Shown: piece by piece, positions 8,931 through 16,876 of the stretch
Position numbering within the stretch: position 1 is the first letter of the stretch
How the letters are laid out: every line of letters begins with the position of its first letter
NCBI GenBank assembly: GCA_033283165.1
Contig: JAWMQL010000001.1
Span: forward strand, 62,001 to 126,000
Direction: 5' to 3'
Length of the DNA stretch: 64,000 nucleotides
From: JAWMQL01 sp033283165
GTDB taxonomy: Bacteria; Pseudomonadota; Gammaproteobacteria; Pseudomonadales; Halieaceae
Translations under genes and position numbers: made by a program
Notes under the pieces: model-generated
Told to the model about the DNA's origin: nothing
Seen by the model: only the letters and a program-made list of their open reading frames with translations
Databases searched by the model: none

Positions 8931-11111
8931 GTGCCCGACGAGATCGCCAGCCCCCCGGTATCGCCGCAGCAGAAAAAGACCTTTTGCCGCAACTGCAGCG
9001 CGCTGTGCTCCATGACGGTGACCGTGGAGGACGGTGGTATGACCGGCGCAGTGCCCGACGGCTCGGTGTCACCCTACGGGCCCTACCTCTGTGCCAAGGG
9101 CCTGGCGGCGGTCGAGTTTCACAACGGCGCCGAGAACAGGCTGGTCGCATCGCTGCGACGCAATGAGCAGGGTGAACTGGTCGACGTCCCCGCGGATCGT
9201 GCCCTCGATGAGATTGCTGCCAGGCTGCAGGCCCTGGTGGCGCGGTATGGGCCCCGTGCTGTGGCCCTGTACCACGGCACCGGCGCCTATCGCAGTGTGC
9301 TGGGTGCCCAGCTGGAGAAGTCCTTTCTCGCGGCGCTGGGCACGCCCAACCTGTTTTCAACCATGACTATCGACCAGTCCGCCAAGTGGGTGACCGCCGG
9401 CCGCATGGGGGTCATGGCAAGCGGCAAGCCGGAGTTCAAGGACGTCGACCTGGCGGTACTGGTAGGCAACAACCCCGTGGTCAGCCACCAGACCTATCCC
9501 TTCGGGCCCGGTGAGAGCGGCGCCCCCGGGCGGTCCTTTGCGCGGGCCCGCGAACGGGGTGCGCGCATCGTGGTGGTGGACCCACGTAACACGGAAACCG
9601 CGCGTTACGCCGACCTGTGTATCCAGCCGCTGCCGGGGCAGGACGCGGTGCTGTTTGCCGCCATTGCCCATATCCTGCTGCGCGACAGCAGCTATAACAT
9701 CGACTTCTGTGAACGGTTTGCCGGGCAGATCGACGCCCTGCGCGAGGCCGTGGCAAATTTTACTCCCGAATTCTCAGCACGCAGGGCCGATGTCCCGGTG
9801 CAACAGATCGAACAGCTCGCGGGTTGGCTTGGTGAGGCCAGGCGCCCCTTTGTGGGCAGTGGCACCGGACCGTCCATGTCGGCGCACTCGAACCTGAACG
9901 ATCACATGATCGAGGTGGTGAACGCCCTGGTGGGGGGCTACCGGCGGGCCGGCGACGAGGTGGGCAATCCGGGCACACTCAACCCGCGGCGGTTCGTCGA
10001 GACCGCGGTACCGCCTTCACGCAGCTGGGAGCGGGGCGAGAAACTGCGCACGGCCGACATCGGCCAGTTATTCGGGGAGTTTCCCACCGCGCTGTTGCCG
10101 GATGAGATCCTGGTGCCGGGGGAGGATCGCATCAGGGCCCTGGTGGTGTTCGGCGGTAACCCGCTGATGGGACTGGGCGACCCGGCACGGGCCGAGCCGG
10201 CCTTTCGCGAACTGGACCTGCTGGTGTGCCTCGATGGGCGCCTGAATGAAACCGGCCGTCTGGCGGACTACGTGATCGCCACCTCGCAACCCTTCGAGCG
10301 CCACGATCTGAGTACTCCCGGCGACAGCCTGTACCCGCAGGCCTTCGCCCAGTACACCGGGCCGGTCGTGGACAGACCGGCGGGAGTGATCGATGACTGG
10401 GAATTTTTCTGGGGGGTGGCCTCGCGCATGGAGATGCCCCTGACCCTGAAGTACTGGAACTACGGCCAGGACTTCAACGCGATTCCGGACGGCCTGCCGC
10501 TGGACGTGCGGGAACCGCCCGACCCGGAGGCCATGCTCGAATTCCTGTGCCGGCGCAGTACCGTGCCCTTCGAGGTCCTGAAAGCCAACCCGTCGGGCGT
10601 CAGGCCGCAGCAGCCGGTGCAAACCGTCCAGGCGGCGGAAGACAACGGCGCCCGGCTGGCTCTGTGTCCGCCGGACGTGGCCGCTGAACTTGCAGCCCTG
10701 CGGCAAGAGTCACCCGATGCAGGCTTCCGCTACAGCCTGACCTGCCGCCGCATCCTGGAGGCGTTGAACGGCGCCTACCGCGATTCCGCCGGGGCCCGCC
10801 GCCGCTACCCGGTGAACTGGGCCTACCTCAATCCCGACGACATGGTGCGGGAGGACCTGGCCGACGGTGACACGGTCTTTATCGAGTCTGCGGCAGGCAG
10901 TATCCGCGCGCTGGTCCGGGCAGACAGTGGCCTGCGGCCGGGGGTGATTTCCATGACCCACATGTTCGGCGCCCTGCATGCGACGGGGGAGCCTGGAGAG
11001 GAGGGGGGCAGTTATACCGGCGCGCTGACTTCACTGAAGGACAACCTGCAAGCGATTAACTACATGCCGCGGTATTCCGGGGTGCCGGTAAATCTCAGCC
11101 GGGCCGGGTAG
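8931..11111 (+). CDS. Molybdopterin-dependent oxidoreductase, bis-MGD (DMSO reductase/formate dehydrogenase) superfamily
   Basis: This 726-residue protein has an N-terminal [4Fe-4S] site (Cys19, Cys22, Cys26, Cys54; C-x2-C-x3-C-x27-C), then the molybdopterin oxidoreductase fold (VVVDPRNTETARYADL; VFGGNPLMGLGDPARA) and a C-terminal dinucleotide-binding domain (WAYLNPDDM, then TGALTSLKDNLQAINYMP). There is no twin-Arg signal, so it is probably cytoplasmic. By eye, the position that carries the Mo-ligating Cys or selenocysteine in formate dehydrogenases (IDHSARLC) is Val154 here (IDQSAKWV). The likely start is GTG 8931, five bases after the AraC stop. No separate electron-transfer subunit is adjacent. 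The substrate is unknown. Confidence 0.85.
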   Translation: MPDEIASPPVSPQQKKTFCRNCSALCSMTVTVEDGGMTGAVPDGSVSPYGPYLCAKGLAAVEFHNGAENRLVASLRRNEQGELVDVPADRALDEIAARLQALVARYGPRAVALYHGTGAYRSVLGAQLEKSFLAALGTPNLFSTMTIDQSAKWVTAGRMGVMASGKPEFKDVDLAVLVGNNPVVSHQTYPFGPGESGAPGRSFARARERGARIVVVDPRNTETARYADLCIQPLPGQDAVLFAAIAHILLRDSSYNIDFCERFAGQIDALREAVANFTPEFSARRADVPVQQIEQLAGWLGEARRPFVGSGTGPSMSAHSNLNDHMIEVVNALVGGYRRAGDEVGNPGTLNPRRFVETAVPPSRSWERGEKLRTADIGQLFGEFPTALLPDEILVPGEDRIRALVVFGGNPLMGLGDPARAEPAFRELDLLVCLDGRLNETGRLADYVIATSQPFERHDLSTPGDSLYPQAFAQYTGPVVDRPAGVIDDWEFFWGVASRMEMPLTLKYWNYGQDFNAIPDGLPLDVREPPDPEAMLEFLCRRSTVPFEVLKANPSGVRPQQPVQTVQAAEDNGARLALCPPDVAAELAALRQESPDAGFRYSLTCRRILEALNGAYRDSAGARRRYPVNWAYLNPDDMVREDLADGDTVFIESAAGSIRALVRADSGLRPGVISMTHMFGALHATGEPGEEGGSYTGALTSLKDNLQAINYMPRYSGVPVNLSRAG

Positions 11112-11121
11112 GAAAAGAAGA

Positions 11122-11139
11122 GGGCGCTAACGCGCGCCC
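11122..11139. terminator. GC-rich hairpin between convergent genes
   Basis: GGGCGC, a 6-base loop, then GCGCCC form a 6-bp perfect stem, followed by GTCTTT on the plus strand. It sits 10 bases after the molybdoenzyme stop, in the 49-base gap facing the P450 gene. A Rho-independent terminator for the molybdenum operon is likely, although the T run is short. Confidence 0.5.
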
Positions 11140-11160
11140 GTCTTTGCAGGACTTAACGGG

Positions 11161-12378
11161 TTACCAGGTCAGCGGCAGCGACTTCGGTCCCACGACGCCG
11201 CCGGGCCAGTACTCGATTTCGACCCCTTTTTTCACCTGGAAATCCGGGATGCGGCGCAGGAATTCCTGGATGCAGATCTTGATTTCCAGTCGCGCCAGAT
11301 GCGCACCCATGCAACTGTGCACGCCACCGGCAAAGGACAGAATCGGCTTGCGGGGTCGGTGGAAGTTGACCTCGGTGGGGTTTTCGAACACCTCCGGGTC
11401 GAAGTTGGCGGTCGGCAGGACGTTGGTGACCTTATCGCCCTTCTTGATCTTGATGCCGCGCAATTCCAGGTCCCGGGTGGCGGTACGGCCGGAAAAAGTG
11501 ACCGCATTGGTCCGTATCAGCTCTTCCACCACATTGGAAATATTGTCGGGGTTATCGATGATTTCCTTGCGCCGCTCCGGGTTCCGGGCCAGCCACAGGA
11601 AGATATTGTTGAGGGTGGCGAATACCGTGTCGAGGCCGCCGATGAACAGGAAAAACACGAAGCCGAACACCTCCCGCTCGGTGAGTGGTTCGCCGTCCGG
11701 TGTGGCGTGGGCGATCTGGCTGATGACCCCCTCGTCAGGCGAGTCGGTCTTCTCCTGTATCACCCCGGCCAGGTAGGTGGCGATGTCACGCATGCAGTTG
11801 GCGGCAATCTCGCGGTCCTGGGAGTGCAGCAGGCCGACCGCCCAACTGACGAAGGTGTCGCGTTTTTCCTGCGGCAAACCCATCAGGTCGAGGAATACCG
11901 ACACCGGCAGGGGCCGGCCGAAATCCCGGGTGAATTCACACTCGCCCTTGTCGATAAACTCGTCGATGAGCTTGTTGGCCAGGTCGCGAATGTAGCCTTC
12001 CAGGGTGGCAACACCCTGGGGAGAGAACTGCTGGGCAAGGATATTGCGGTACTTGCGGTGGTGCGGCGGGTCGATTTCCAGCGGGATGAAGTAAAAGTAA
12101 TTGTTCGGGTCGCGGGGAAAGGGTGTCGCGTCCTCGGTGGAGAACAATTCCGGGTGGCGCAGAACGTAGAAACAGTCCTCGTACTTGGTCAGCAGCCACT
12201 GGGGCTTGACGCCGGAGGGGTCATAAAAAATCGGGGGATGGGTGTCGTGCAGCTTCGCCATGAATTCATGCGGCGCCGCCAGGAATTCCTCGCCCTGGGT
12301 CAGGCCGACCGAGAACACCAGTTCGGCGGGGATATGAGCCGGGATGTTTTCAACTGCCTGTGCGTGCTGGCTAGCCAT
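11161..12378 (-). CDS. Cytochrome P450, P450cam-like class I
   Basis: The 405-residue soluble bacterial P450 carries the haem-ligand motif FAGGVHSCMGAHLARLE with Cys356, the K-helix ExxR in EELIRT, and the oxygen-activating I-helix segment GGLDTV with the Asp250-Thr251 pair known from P450cam. DPPHHRKYRNIL also resembles P450cam. Class I enzymes take electrons from a [2Fe-2S] ferredoxin, which is encoded just upstream, and hydroxylate terpenoids, steroids or alkyl chains. ATG 12378 follows AGGAG. No ferredoxin reductase is present in the window. The gene belongs to the set marked by the shared GAGAAC dyads. Confidence 0.93.
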   Translation of the reverse strand: MASQHAQAVENIPAHIPAELVFSVGLTQGEEFLAAPHEFMAKLHDTHPPIFYDPSGVKPQWLLTKYEDCFYVLRHPELFSTEDATPFPRDPNNYFYFIPLEIDPPHHRKYRNILAQQFSPQGVATLEGYIRDLANKLIDEFIDKGECEFTRDFGRPLPVSVFLDLMGLPQEKRDTFVSWAVGLLHSQDREIAANCMRDIATYLAGVIQEKTDSPDEGVISQIAHATPDGEPLTEREVFGFVFFLFIGGLDTVFATLNNIFLWLARNPERRKEIIDNPDNISNVVEELIRTNAVTFSGRTATRDLELRGIKIKKGDKVTNVLPTANFDPEVFENPTEVNFHRPRKPILSFAGGVHSCMGAHLARLEIKICIQEFLRRIPDFQVKKGVEIEYWPGGVVGPKSLPLTW

Positions 12379-12464
12379 GTTGTGTTCTCCTGTTTCTGCA
12401 ACGCCGGGTGTGGTCAGCCCGGATACGCGGACGGGGCGCGGCCCGCCCGTATCAAGTGTAGTCG

Positions 12465-12788
12465 TCAGTACTGCGCCTCGGGCAGGTGCACCACCAGGCC
12501 GTCCAGGTCCGCATCGACCGCAATCTGGCAGCCCAGGCGGCTGCTCGGCCGGGTCTCGCTGGCGCTGAACTCCAGCATGTCCTGCTCCACCTGGGGAGCC
12601 GGGCCTACCTTGTCCATCCAGGAGTCGTCGACGTAGCAGTGGCAGGTGGCGCAGGCCAGCCCGCCACCGCATTCGCCCACGATGCCGTCGATCATGTTGT
12701 CGACAGCGCCCTGCATGACCGAGCTTCCCTCGGCCAGTTCCACGGTGTGTGATGTGCCGTCGTGCTGTATGTAAGTCACGCTCGCCAT
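12465..12788 (-). CDS. [2Fe-2S] ferredoxin, adrenodoxin/putidaredoxin type
   Basis: This 107-residue ferredoxin has ligands Cys40, Cys46, Cys49 and Cys87, spaced C-x5-C-x2-C-x37-C as in putidaredoxin and adrenodoxin rather than plant ferredoxins. It is the expected electron donor to the P450 encoded 86 bases downstream. It is the first gene of the leftward pair; a GAGAAC-TAT-GTTCTC dyad lies 31 bases upstream of its start. The 86-base gap to the P450 contains the AGGAG of the P450 and no other gene. Confidence 0.93.
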   Translation of the reverse strand: MASVTYIQHDGTSHTVELAEGSSVMQGAVDNMIDGIVGECGGGLACATCHCYVDDSWMDKVGPAPQVEQDMLEFSASETRPSSRLGCQIAVDADLDGLVVHLPEAQY

Positions 12789-12818
12789 TGATCTTTATAC
12801 CTCGATACCGAAAATTAT

Positions 12819-12833
12819 GAGAACTATGTTCTC
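12819..12833. promoter_or_regulatory. Shared operator, copy 1 (GAGAAC-N3-GTTCTC)
   Basis: This is a perfect 6-3-6 inverted repeat with spacer TAT, 31 bases upstream of the ferredoxin start. The same half-sites recur at 12930, 16712 and 16818 in control regions of this block. The adjacent TetR protein is the likely ligand. Confidence 0.75.
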
Positions 12834-12929
12834 GGTGAATTAAACCCTTGCCTACTGGCTGTGTCAAGATATTTGAAAGTGTTTTGGCCGGATTGTGGTT
12901 TGACATTCACCCCCAATAGGGATTACAAA

Positions 12930-12944
12930 AAGAACATTGTTCTC
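12930..12944. promoter_or_regulatory. Shared operator, copy 2 (one mismatch)
   Basis: AAGAAC-ATT-GTTCTC matches the GAGAAC-N3-GTTCTC dyad at 11 of the 12 half-site positions. It lies 19 bases before the TetR start, so it would allow self-control by the regulator. Confidence 0.7.
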
Positions 12945-12962
12945 AAGAGGGGTAGCCTGGAT

Positions 12963-13688
12963 ATGGCTGTCAAACATCAGGCAGGTGCCGAAAAGACCGC
13001 CGCGGTGCCGACTGTCGACACCACGCCTGCGCCCCCGGCCGGTTGGGAGGAGCGTTCTGTGCGGCGGGTACTGGAGAACGGGCGGAATCAGTTGCTGGAA
13101 CGCAGCCGGCGCATCGTGGAGGCGGCCTACGAACTCCTCGACGAGGGCCTGGAGGAACTCACCATCCGGGCCGTGCTGAAAAAGACCGGCCTGTCACGGC
13201 GCGCATTTTACGAACGTTTCTCAGGCAAGGACGACCTGGTGCTGGCGGTATTCGAGCACACTATCCGCATGGCCAGTGAGCACTACCGGTCACAGATCGA
13301 TGACCTCGACGATCCCATGGAGCGCGTGCGCCTGGTGATTACCTTCCTGGTGCTCGGGCGTCAGGCGCTGGGCGGACCGGAACAGGATCAGGGCGGGCGC
13401 CGGGGGGCGGCCATGAGCCGGGAGCACCTGCGGCTTGCGGAGTCCTGCCCGGACCAGTTACAGGAAGCCCTGGAGCCCTTGATCTCACTGATAGCAGAGG
13501 AATTGTCCGCGGGCATGGATCGCGGCCTGGTCAGGCAGACCGATCCGCGTCAGCTGGCGCGGTTGGTTTACAACCTGGTGTCAACCACGGTGCACACGGA
13601 ATTACTGTCGGAAGAGGGGAGCCAGGCTGACCGGGAACGCCTGGCGAAAGAAATGTGGGCCTTCTGCCACGGCGCGATTGCCGCCTGA
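12963..13688 (+). CDS. TetR family transcriptional regulator of the P450/LuxCE-like block
   Basis: This 241-residue regulator has an N-terminal TetR helix-turn-helix, AVLKKTGLSRRAFYERFSGK, followed by DDLVLAVF, after a disordered leader rich in Pro and Thr. The C-terminal ligand-binding half is not recognisable beyond the fold. ATG 12963 follows GAGGGG and is preferred over an earlier ATG at 12861, which would place the operator inside the gene. It is divergent from the ferredoxin-P450 pair and convergent with the LuxC/LuxE-like pair. The four dyads found only around these units make it the probable repressor of all of them. Confidence 0.9.
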   Translation: MAVKHQAGAEKTAAVPTVDTTPAPPAGWEERSVRRVLENGRNQLLERSRRIVEAAYELLDEGLEELTIRAVLKKTGLSRRAFYERFSGKDDLVLAVFEHTIRMASEHYRSQIDDLDDPMERVRLVITFLVLGRQALGGPEQDQGGRRGAAMSREHLRLAESCPDQLQEALEPLISLIAEELSAGMDRGLVRQTDPRQLARLVYNLVSTTVHTELLSEEGSQADRERLAKEMWAFCHGAIAA

Positions 13689-13732
13689 AAAATGAGCTGT
13701 CCTCGCCGTGGGTTCGTCCTGTGTGGCGCTAC

Positions 13733-15184
13733 TCAGCTGAGCGGCGAACTGTCGGTTACACCCTCGGCGATTTCATTAGCCATCCACTTCACCATGCGGC
13801 TGACCGGTTGGATGCCGTCGTGTGACAGCCCGATCAGCGGGCCGTTGTACAAGGCGTTGCCGAGGGTTACCAGCCGCTGCGCGCCATAGAGCGGCACGAT
13901 GTTCTCCAGCTGCGCCTTGTAGCTCTCCGGCCACACGCCGATGGTCTGGGTGTAGGCATCGATGCCCAGCAGGACGTCGTCGATGGATTCACAGGTGACA
14001 AAATTGGCCGTGCGGTCTGCCAGGTAGGCGGCAAAATCCACCTGCCGCGGCAGCTTCGAGATGATAATCGCCCCCTCGTCTTCTTCGCCGCCGATCACCT
14101 CGAACCATTCATCGTCCCAGCGCAGGGCGTCCACGTGGGATTTCAGCTCCCGGCTGTAGGCCTTGGGCTTGGTGCTGAAGTGTGACGGCAAGGCCATGAT
14201 GGCATCGTAGGTCATCCGGCCCAGTTCGGTCACGAGCCCGGCGGCATCTTCGCGCTGTCCCGCCACCACGTAGGTCACCCGGGAACTGGAGCAGCCGGCC
14301 TGGTTGGCGCCGCCGATATCCACCGCCAGCCGTCCGGCGGTCTCGCGCATGGAGTGCTCGCTCTCGAGTGCCTCCGGCCCCACCACACTGATGCTGGTCT
14401 TGGGGTCCAGCGATATCAGCTCGAGACCGGGCTGGATGTACCTGGTGACGTGACGGATACCCGCCATTCCGCCCCAGGCGACAATTTTCTCGATATTATG
14501 GGGCTGGTACAGCCTGTCCTCTACCGCGGTGTCCCCGCCTTTCCAGTAGGCCACAGAAAAATGCCGGGTAATCGGGTGATCGGGAGCCATATCCACCATG
14601 GTCCGGGCAAGCGCTGCGGAGGTGAAGGGATCGTTGGACGGCGCCTTGATAATGCAGTCGCTGCGCGTCACCGCGCAACGCGCCAGGGTGATCAGGCCCA
14701 GCCCGGGTCCGTTGCCGGCGACAATGTGCAGCGTCCGGGTGCCAAACGCCCTGACCTTGATTCGCATGCCATCGATCAGTTTGTGTTCGACCCAGCCGTT
14801 CAGGTAGTCCAGGCCGACGCTCTTGTCAGCCAGTTGGCGCATCTTGTCGCGCTCGAAAAAGCTGCGGAACCCGGTGTAGCCCATGTCGATGATTTCCCGG
14901 GGCAGGGGCGTCGCATCGTAGGTCAGTTCGCGGGAGCGCTGCAGGTGCTCGTTGGAATTGATGTCCAGCCGCTGGCCCAGTTCCTCCAGGTAGTCCAGGA
15001 TATCCTCAAAATCCAGGTCATACAGGTCGGCGAGATCACCGGGGGAGGGCAGGGGCAGGCGATCGACAAACTTTCTCGGGTCCGGGGCGTCAAATGTCAT
15101 GACGTCGCCGCGTCCCGGGTACTCGATCAGGTCTGACTCGATGACCTCGCCGCGAATCACGATGGGGGCAATGGGATTGTTCAT
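13733..15184 (-). CDS. LuxC-like acyl-CoA/acyl-protein reductase
   Basis: This 483-residue protein belongs to the LuxC acyl reductase family, a branch of the aldehyde dehydrogenase fold. HIVAGNGPGLGLITLARCAV and IIKAPSNDPFTS correspond to the NAD(P)H-binding core, and the candidate acyl-thioester Cys is Cys298 in NQAGCSSSRVTYV. LuxC reduces an activated acyl group to an aldehyde. In light-emitting bacteria it works with LuxE and LuxD, but no luciferase or LuxD is found here. It starts 16 bases after the stop of the LuxE-like gene with GGAG upstream, so both are made from one message. Confidence 0.85.
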   Translation of the reverse strand: MNNPIAPIVIRGEVIESDLIEYPGRGDVMTFDAPDPRKFVDRLPLPSPGDLADLYDLDFEDILDYLEELGQRLDINSNEHLQRSRELTYDATPLPREIIDMGYTGFRSFFERDKMRQLADKSVGLDYLNGWVEHKLIDGMRIKVRAFGTRTLHIVAGNGPGLGLITLARCAVTRSDCIIKAPSNDPFTSAALARTMVDMAPDHPITRHFSVAYWKGGDTAVEDRLYQPHNIEKIVAWGGMAGIRHVTRYIQPGLELISLDPKTSISVVGPEALESEHSMRETAGRLAVDIGGANQAGCSSSRVTYVVAGQREDAAGLVTELGRMTYDAIMALPSHFSTKPKAYSRELKSHVDALRWDDEWFEVIGGEEDEGAIIISKLPRQVDFAAYLADRTANFVTCESIDDVLLGIDAYTQTIGVWPESYKAQLENIVPLYGAQRLVTLGNALYNGPLIGLSHDGIQPVSRMVKWMANEIAEGVTDSSPLS

Positions 15185-15200
15185 GGCTGCGTGTCTCCGC

Positions 15201-16652
15201 CTAGAAGGTGGTCAGGAAATCCATGGCATCGTCGTGCGCTTCCGGGGTTGCGGTACAGCTGATCTTGTCGCTGCCGCCCTGCTCCATGCCGAAGCGCGTG
15301 ATGTTGTCTGACAGGTGCGCCGTGGTGCGGCCGCAGGGACAATCGCTCCAGTCGATCTCGACCTGGTCGCCGGTAATGAGGCCGCCCCAGGCGCCATTCA
15401 TGGCCAGGTCGAAGAACGCGGCGCGGCCGCTCTGGCGGCCTTCCCGCGGCAATAGCTCGCTGGTTTCCGCATCGAGAATCAGCGGTATGGACCAGGGGGT
15501 GAGGTGCAGTCGGCCGTGTTCGCACTGTACGTGCATGCCGCACTGCTCCGAGAAGGAATAGAAGTAGCCGTACTTCTCGTGGCCGAAGTTCAGGAAGTCG
15601 TCCACGACCTGTTCCCAGTCCTCCGGCAGGTTGAAGCCCTTGCCGCCGGTGCCCGCGGTGACCGAGGAATTGGGCGCGAAATGGCATTTCCTGCCCTCCG
15701 CCAGGGCGGGCTTGGCGACGTCGTAGATGAGTTGCGCCGGAGCCAGGATAAATACCCGCTCGCCCCCGAGATCCTCGACCAGCTTGTCAATCCAGGCCTT
15801 GACCCTGGCCGGGCGCTCCAATTCCTCGGCTTCCAGTTCGCCACGCCGGGCGAGCAGGCTGTCCGGCACATTCACCCGGCTGTCGCCGCGCGCTTGCGCC
15901 GCGCGCAGACGGGCCGCCAGGTACATCAGGTCGGTGTCACCGGGCGTATTCATCATCGGGTGGAAGTGCGCGTCACTGCCCTTGGCGAAGTATTCCTTGT
16001 AGTACATGGGGGAGCGGTAAAAGGCCGTGTGCCCGTCGGCGTGCGTTGGCCAGCAGACGTGCAGTTTGTCGTTCAGGTCGTCGTCCGTCGGCTGCACGCC
16101 GAATTTCTGCAACAGCTGAATGCGAAATCCGCCGAGGATGAAGGTGCGCCAGTCGCTGCGGTCCTTGGGCGTAAAGGACATGGTACCCGTGGTGCCGGAC
16201 GAGGTAATCGGGTCCAGTTCCGTGACCGCGGAAATCATGTCCAGCCAGCCGTGGATGGATTCGCAGCCGGAACAATCCACCTTGCTGAGATCGTACGGGG
16301 TCAGGCGGTCCAGCCACCGGGTCAGCTTGCCGTACTCTCCGGTTTCCAGCAGGTAGCCGGGGTAGGACTTGTAGACGTTGTGTTCGAACAGCAGGGGCAG
16401 GATGTCGTCGATTTCGCCGATGTGGTTGATCCCCTGCTTGTCCGCCAGCCGCGTCAGCATGGGGATACGGTCCCTGTGATCCTCGAAGCGCAACTTCAGT
16501 GCCTCGGTCTGCAAATCCCACAGCAGATCCCGCGGTACGGAATGCATTTTCGTGTAGGACATGTCGAAAAACGTCAACGGGTCCTTGATGAAGGCCTGGG
16601 CTGCCGCTTTTGCGTTGGCCGTGCCTGCCAGGTAGTCGTCAACCGTGATCAT
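15201..16652 (-). CDS. LuxE-like acyl-protein synthetase / PaaK-like adenylating enzyme
   Basis: The 483-residue protein has an adenylate-forming P-loop, TSSGTTGTMSFTPK, at about residues 150-163 and a C-terminal CPCGRT motif (Cys438, Cys440), both typical of the LuxE and phenylacetate-CoA ligase branch. LuxE uses ATP to activate a fatty acid and hands the acyl group to LuxC. ATG 16652 has GGGAGAG upstream and is preferred over an ATG at 16703. Two GAGAAC-N3-GTTCTC dyads lie upstream. Together with the LuxC-like gene it should reduce a carboxylic acid to an aldehyde; the acid is unknown. Confidence 0.8.
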   Translation of the reverse strand: MITVDDYLAGTANAKAAAQAFIKDPLTFFDMSYTKMHSVPRDLLWDLQTEALKLRFEDHRDRIPMLTRLADKQGINHIGEIDDILPLLFEHNVYKSYPGYLLETGEYGKLTRWLDRLTPYDLSKVDCSGCESIHGWLDMISAVTELDPITSSGTTGTMSFTPKDRSDWRTFILGGFRIQLLQKFGVQPTDDDLNDKLHVCWPTHADGHTAFYRSPMYYKEYFAKGSDAHFHPMMNTPGDTDLMYLAARLRAAQARGDSRVNVPDSLLARRGELEAEELERPARVKAWIDKLVEDLGGERVFILAPAQLIYDVAKPALAEGRKCHFAPNSSVTAGTGGKGFNLPEDWEQVVDDFLNFGHEKYGYFYSFSEQCGMHVQCEHGRLHLTPWSIPLILDAETSELLPREGRQSGRAAFFDLAMNGAWGGLITGDQVEIDWSDCPCGRTTAHLSDNITRFGMEQGGSDKISCTATPEAHDDAMDFLTTF

Positions 16653-16711
16653 GTGCCGCTCTCCCGGGGTATTCCCCTCTTTATTGTCTGTCCCGATATT
16701 CACTACTGACC

Positions 16712-16726
16712 GAGAACATCGTTCTC
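16712..16726. promoter_or_regulatory. Shared operator, copy 3 (GAGAAC-N3-GTTCTC)
   Basis: This perfect 6-3-6 dyad with spacer ATC lies 60 bases upstream of the LuxE-like start, where a promoter for the pair is expected. Confidence 0.75.
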
Positions 16727-16795
16727 AAATAGTAGAGCAGCGAAACTCGCAAACAGCAACAATAGTAGCGCTGAAAGCCACGGGAATTTGATCTT

Positions 16796-16810
16796 GCTCA
16801 AGAATTGAGC
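16796..16810. promoter_or_regulatory. Second kind of dyad: GCTCAA-GAA-TTGAGC
   Basis: This is a perfect 6-3-6 inverted repeat of a different sequence, 8 bases from operator copy 4 and upstream of the LuxE-like gene. It could bind another regulator. It could also be a weak hairpin behind the leftward gene ending at 16877, though no T run follows. Confidence 0.4.
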
Positions 16811-16817
16811 GAATAGT

Positions 16818-16832
16818 GAGAACGCAGTTCTC
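16818..16832. promoter_or_regulatory. Shared operator, copy 4 (GAGAAC-N3-GTTCTC)
   Basis: This perfect dyad with spacer GCA lies 106 bases from copy 3. That is close to ten helical turns, so two bound proteins could face the same side. Confidence 0.72.
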
Positions 16833-16876
16833 GCTAATCGCCGGTGCCGGCCGGGCGCGGCCGGGGATGGTCCGGC

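Noticed and set aside
8931..11111. Formate dehydrogenase alpha subunit
   Set aside because: The Cys or Sec ligand position appears to be Val, and no beta or gamma subunit or FdhD is adjacent.
12861..12962. A 34-residue longer start for the TetR regulator
   Set aside because: It would put an operator copy inside the gene, and the ATG at 12963 has a better ribosome site.
13733..16652. A bioluminescence (lux) operon
   Set aside because: LuxC- and LuxE-like genes are present, but luciferase genes and LuxD are not found anywhere in the window.
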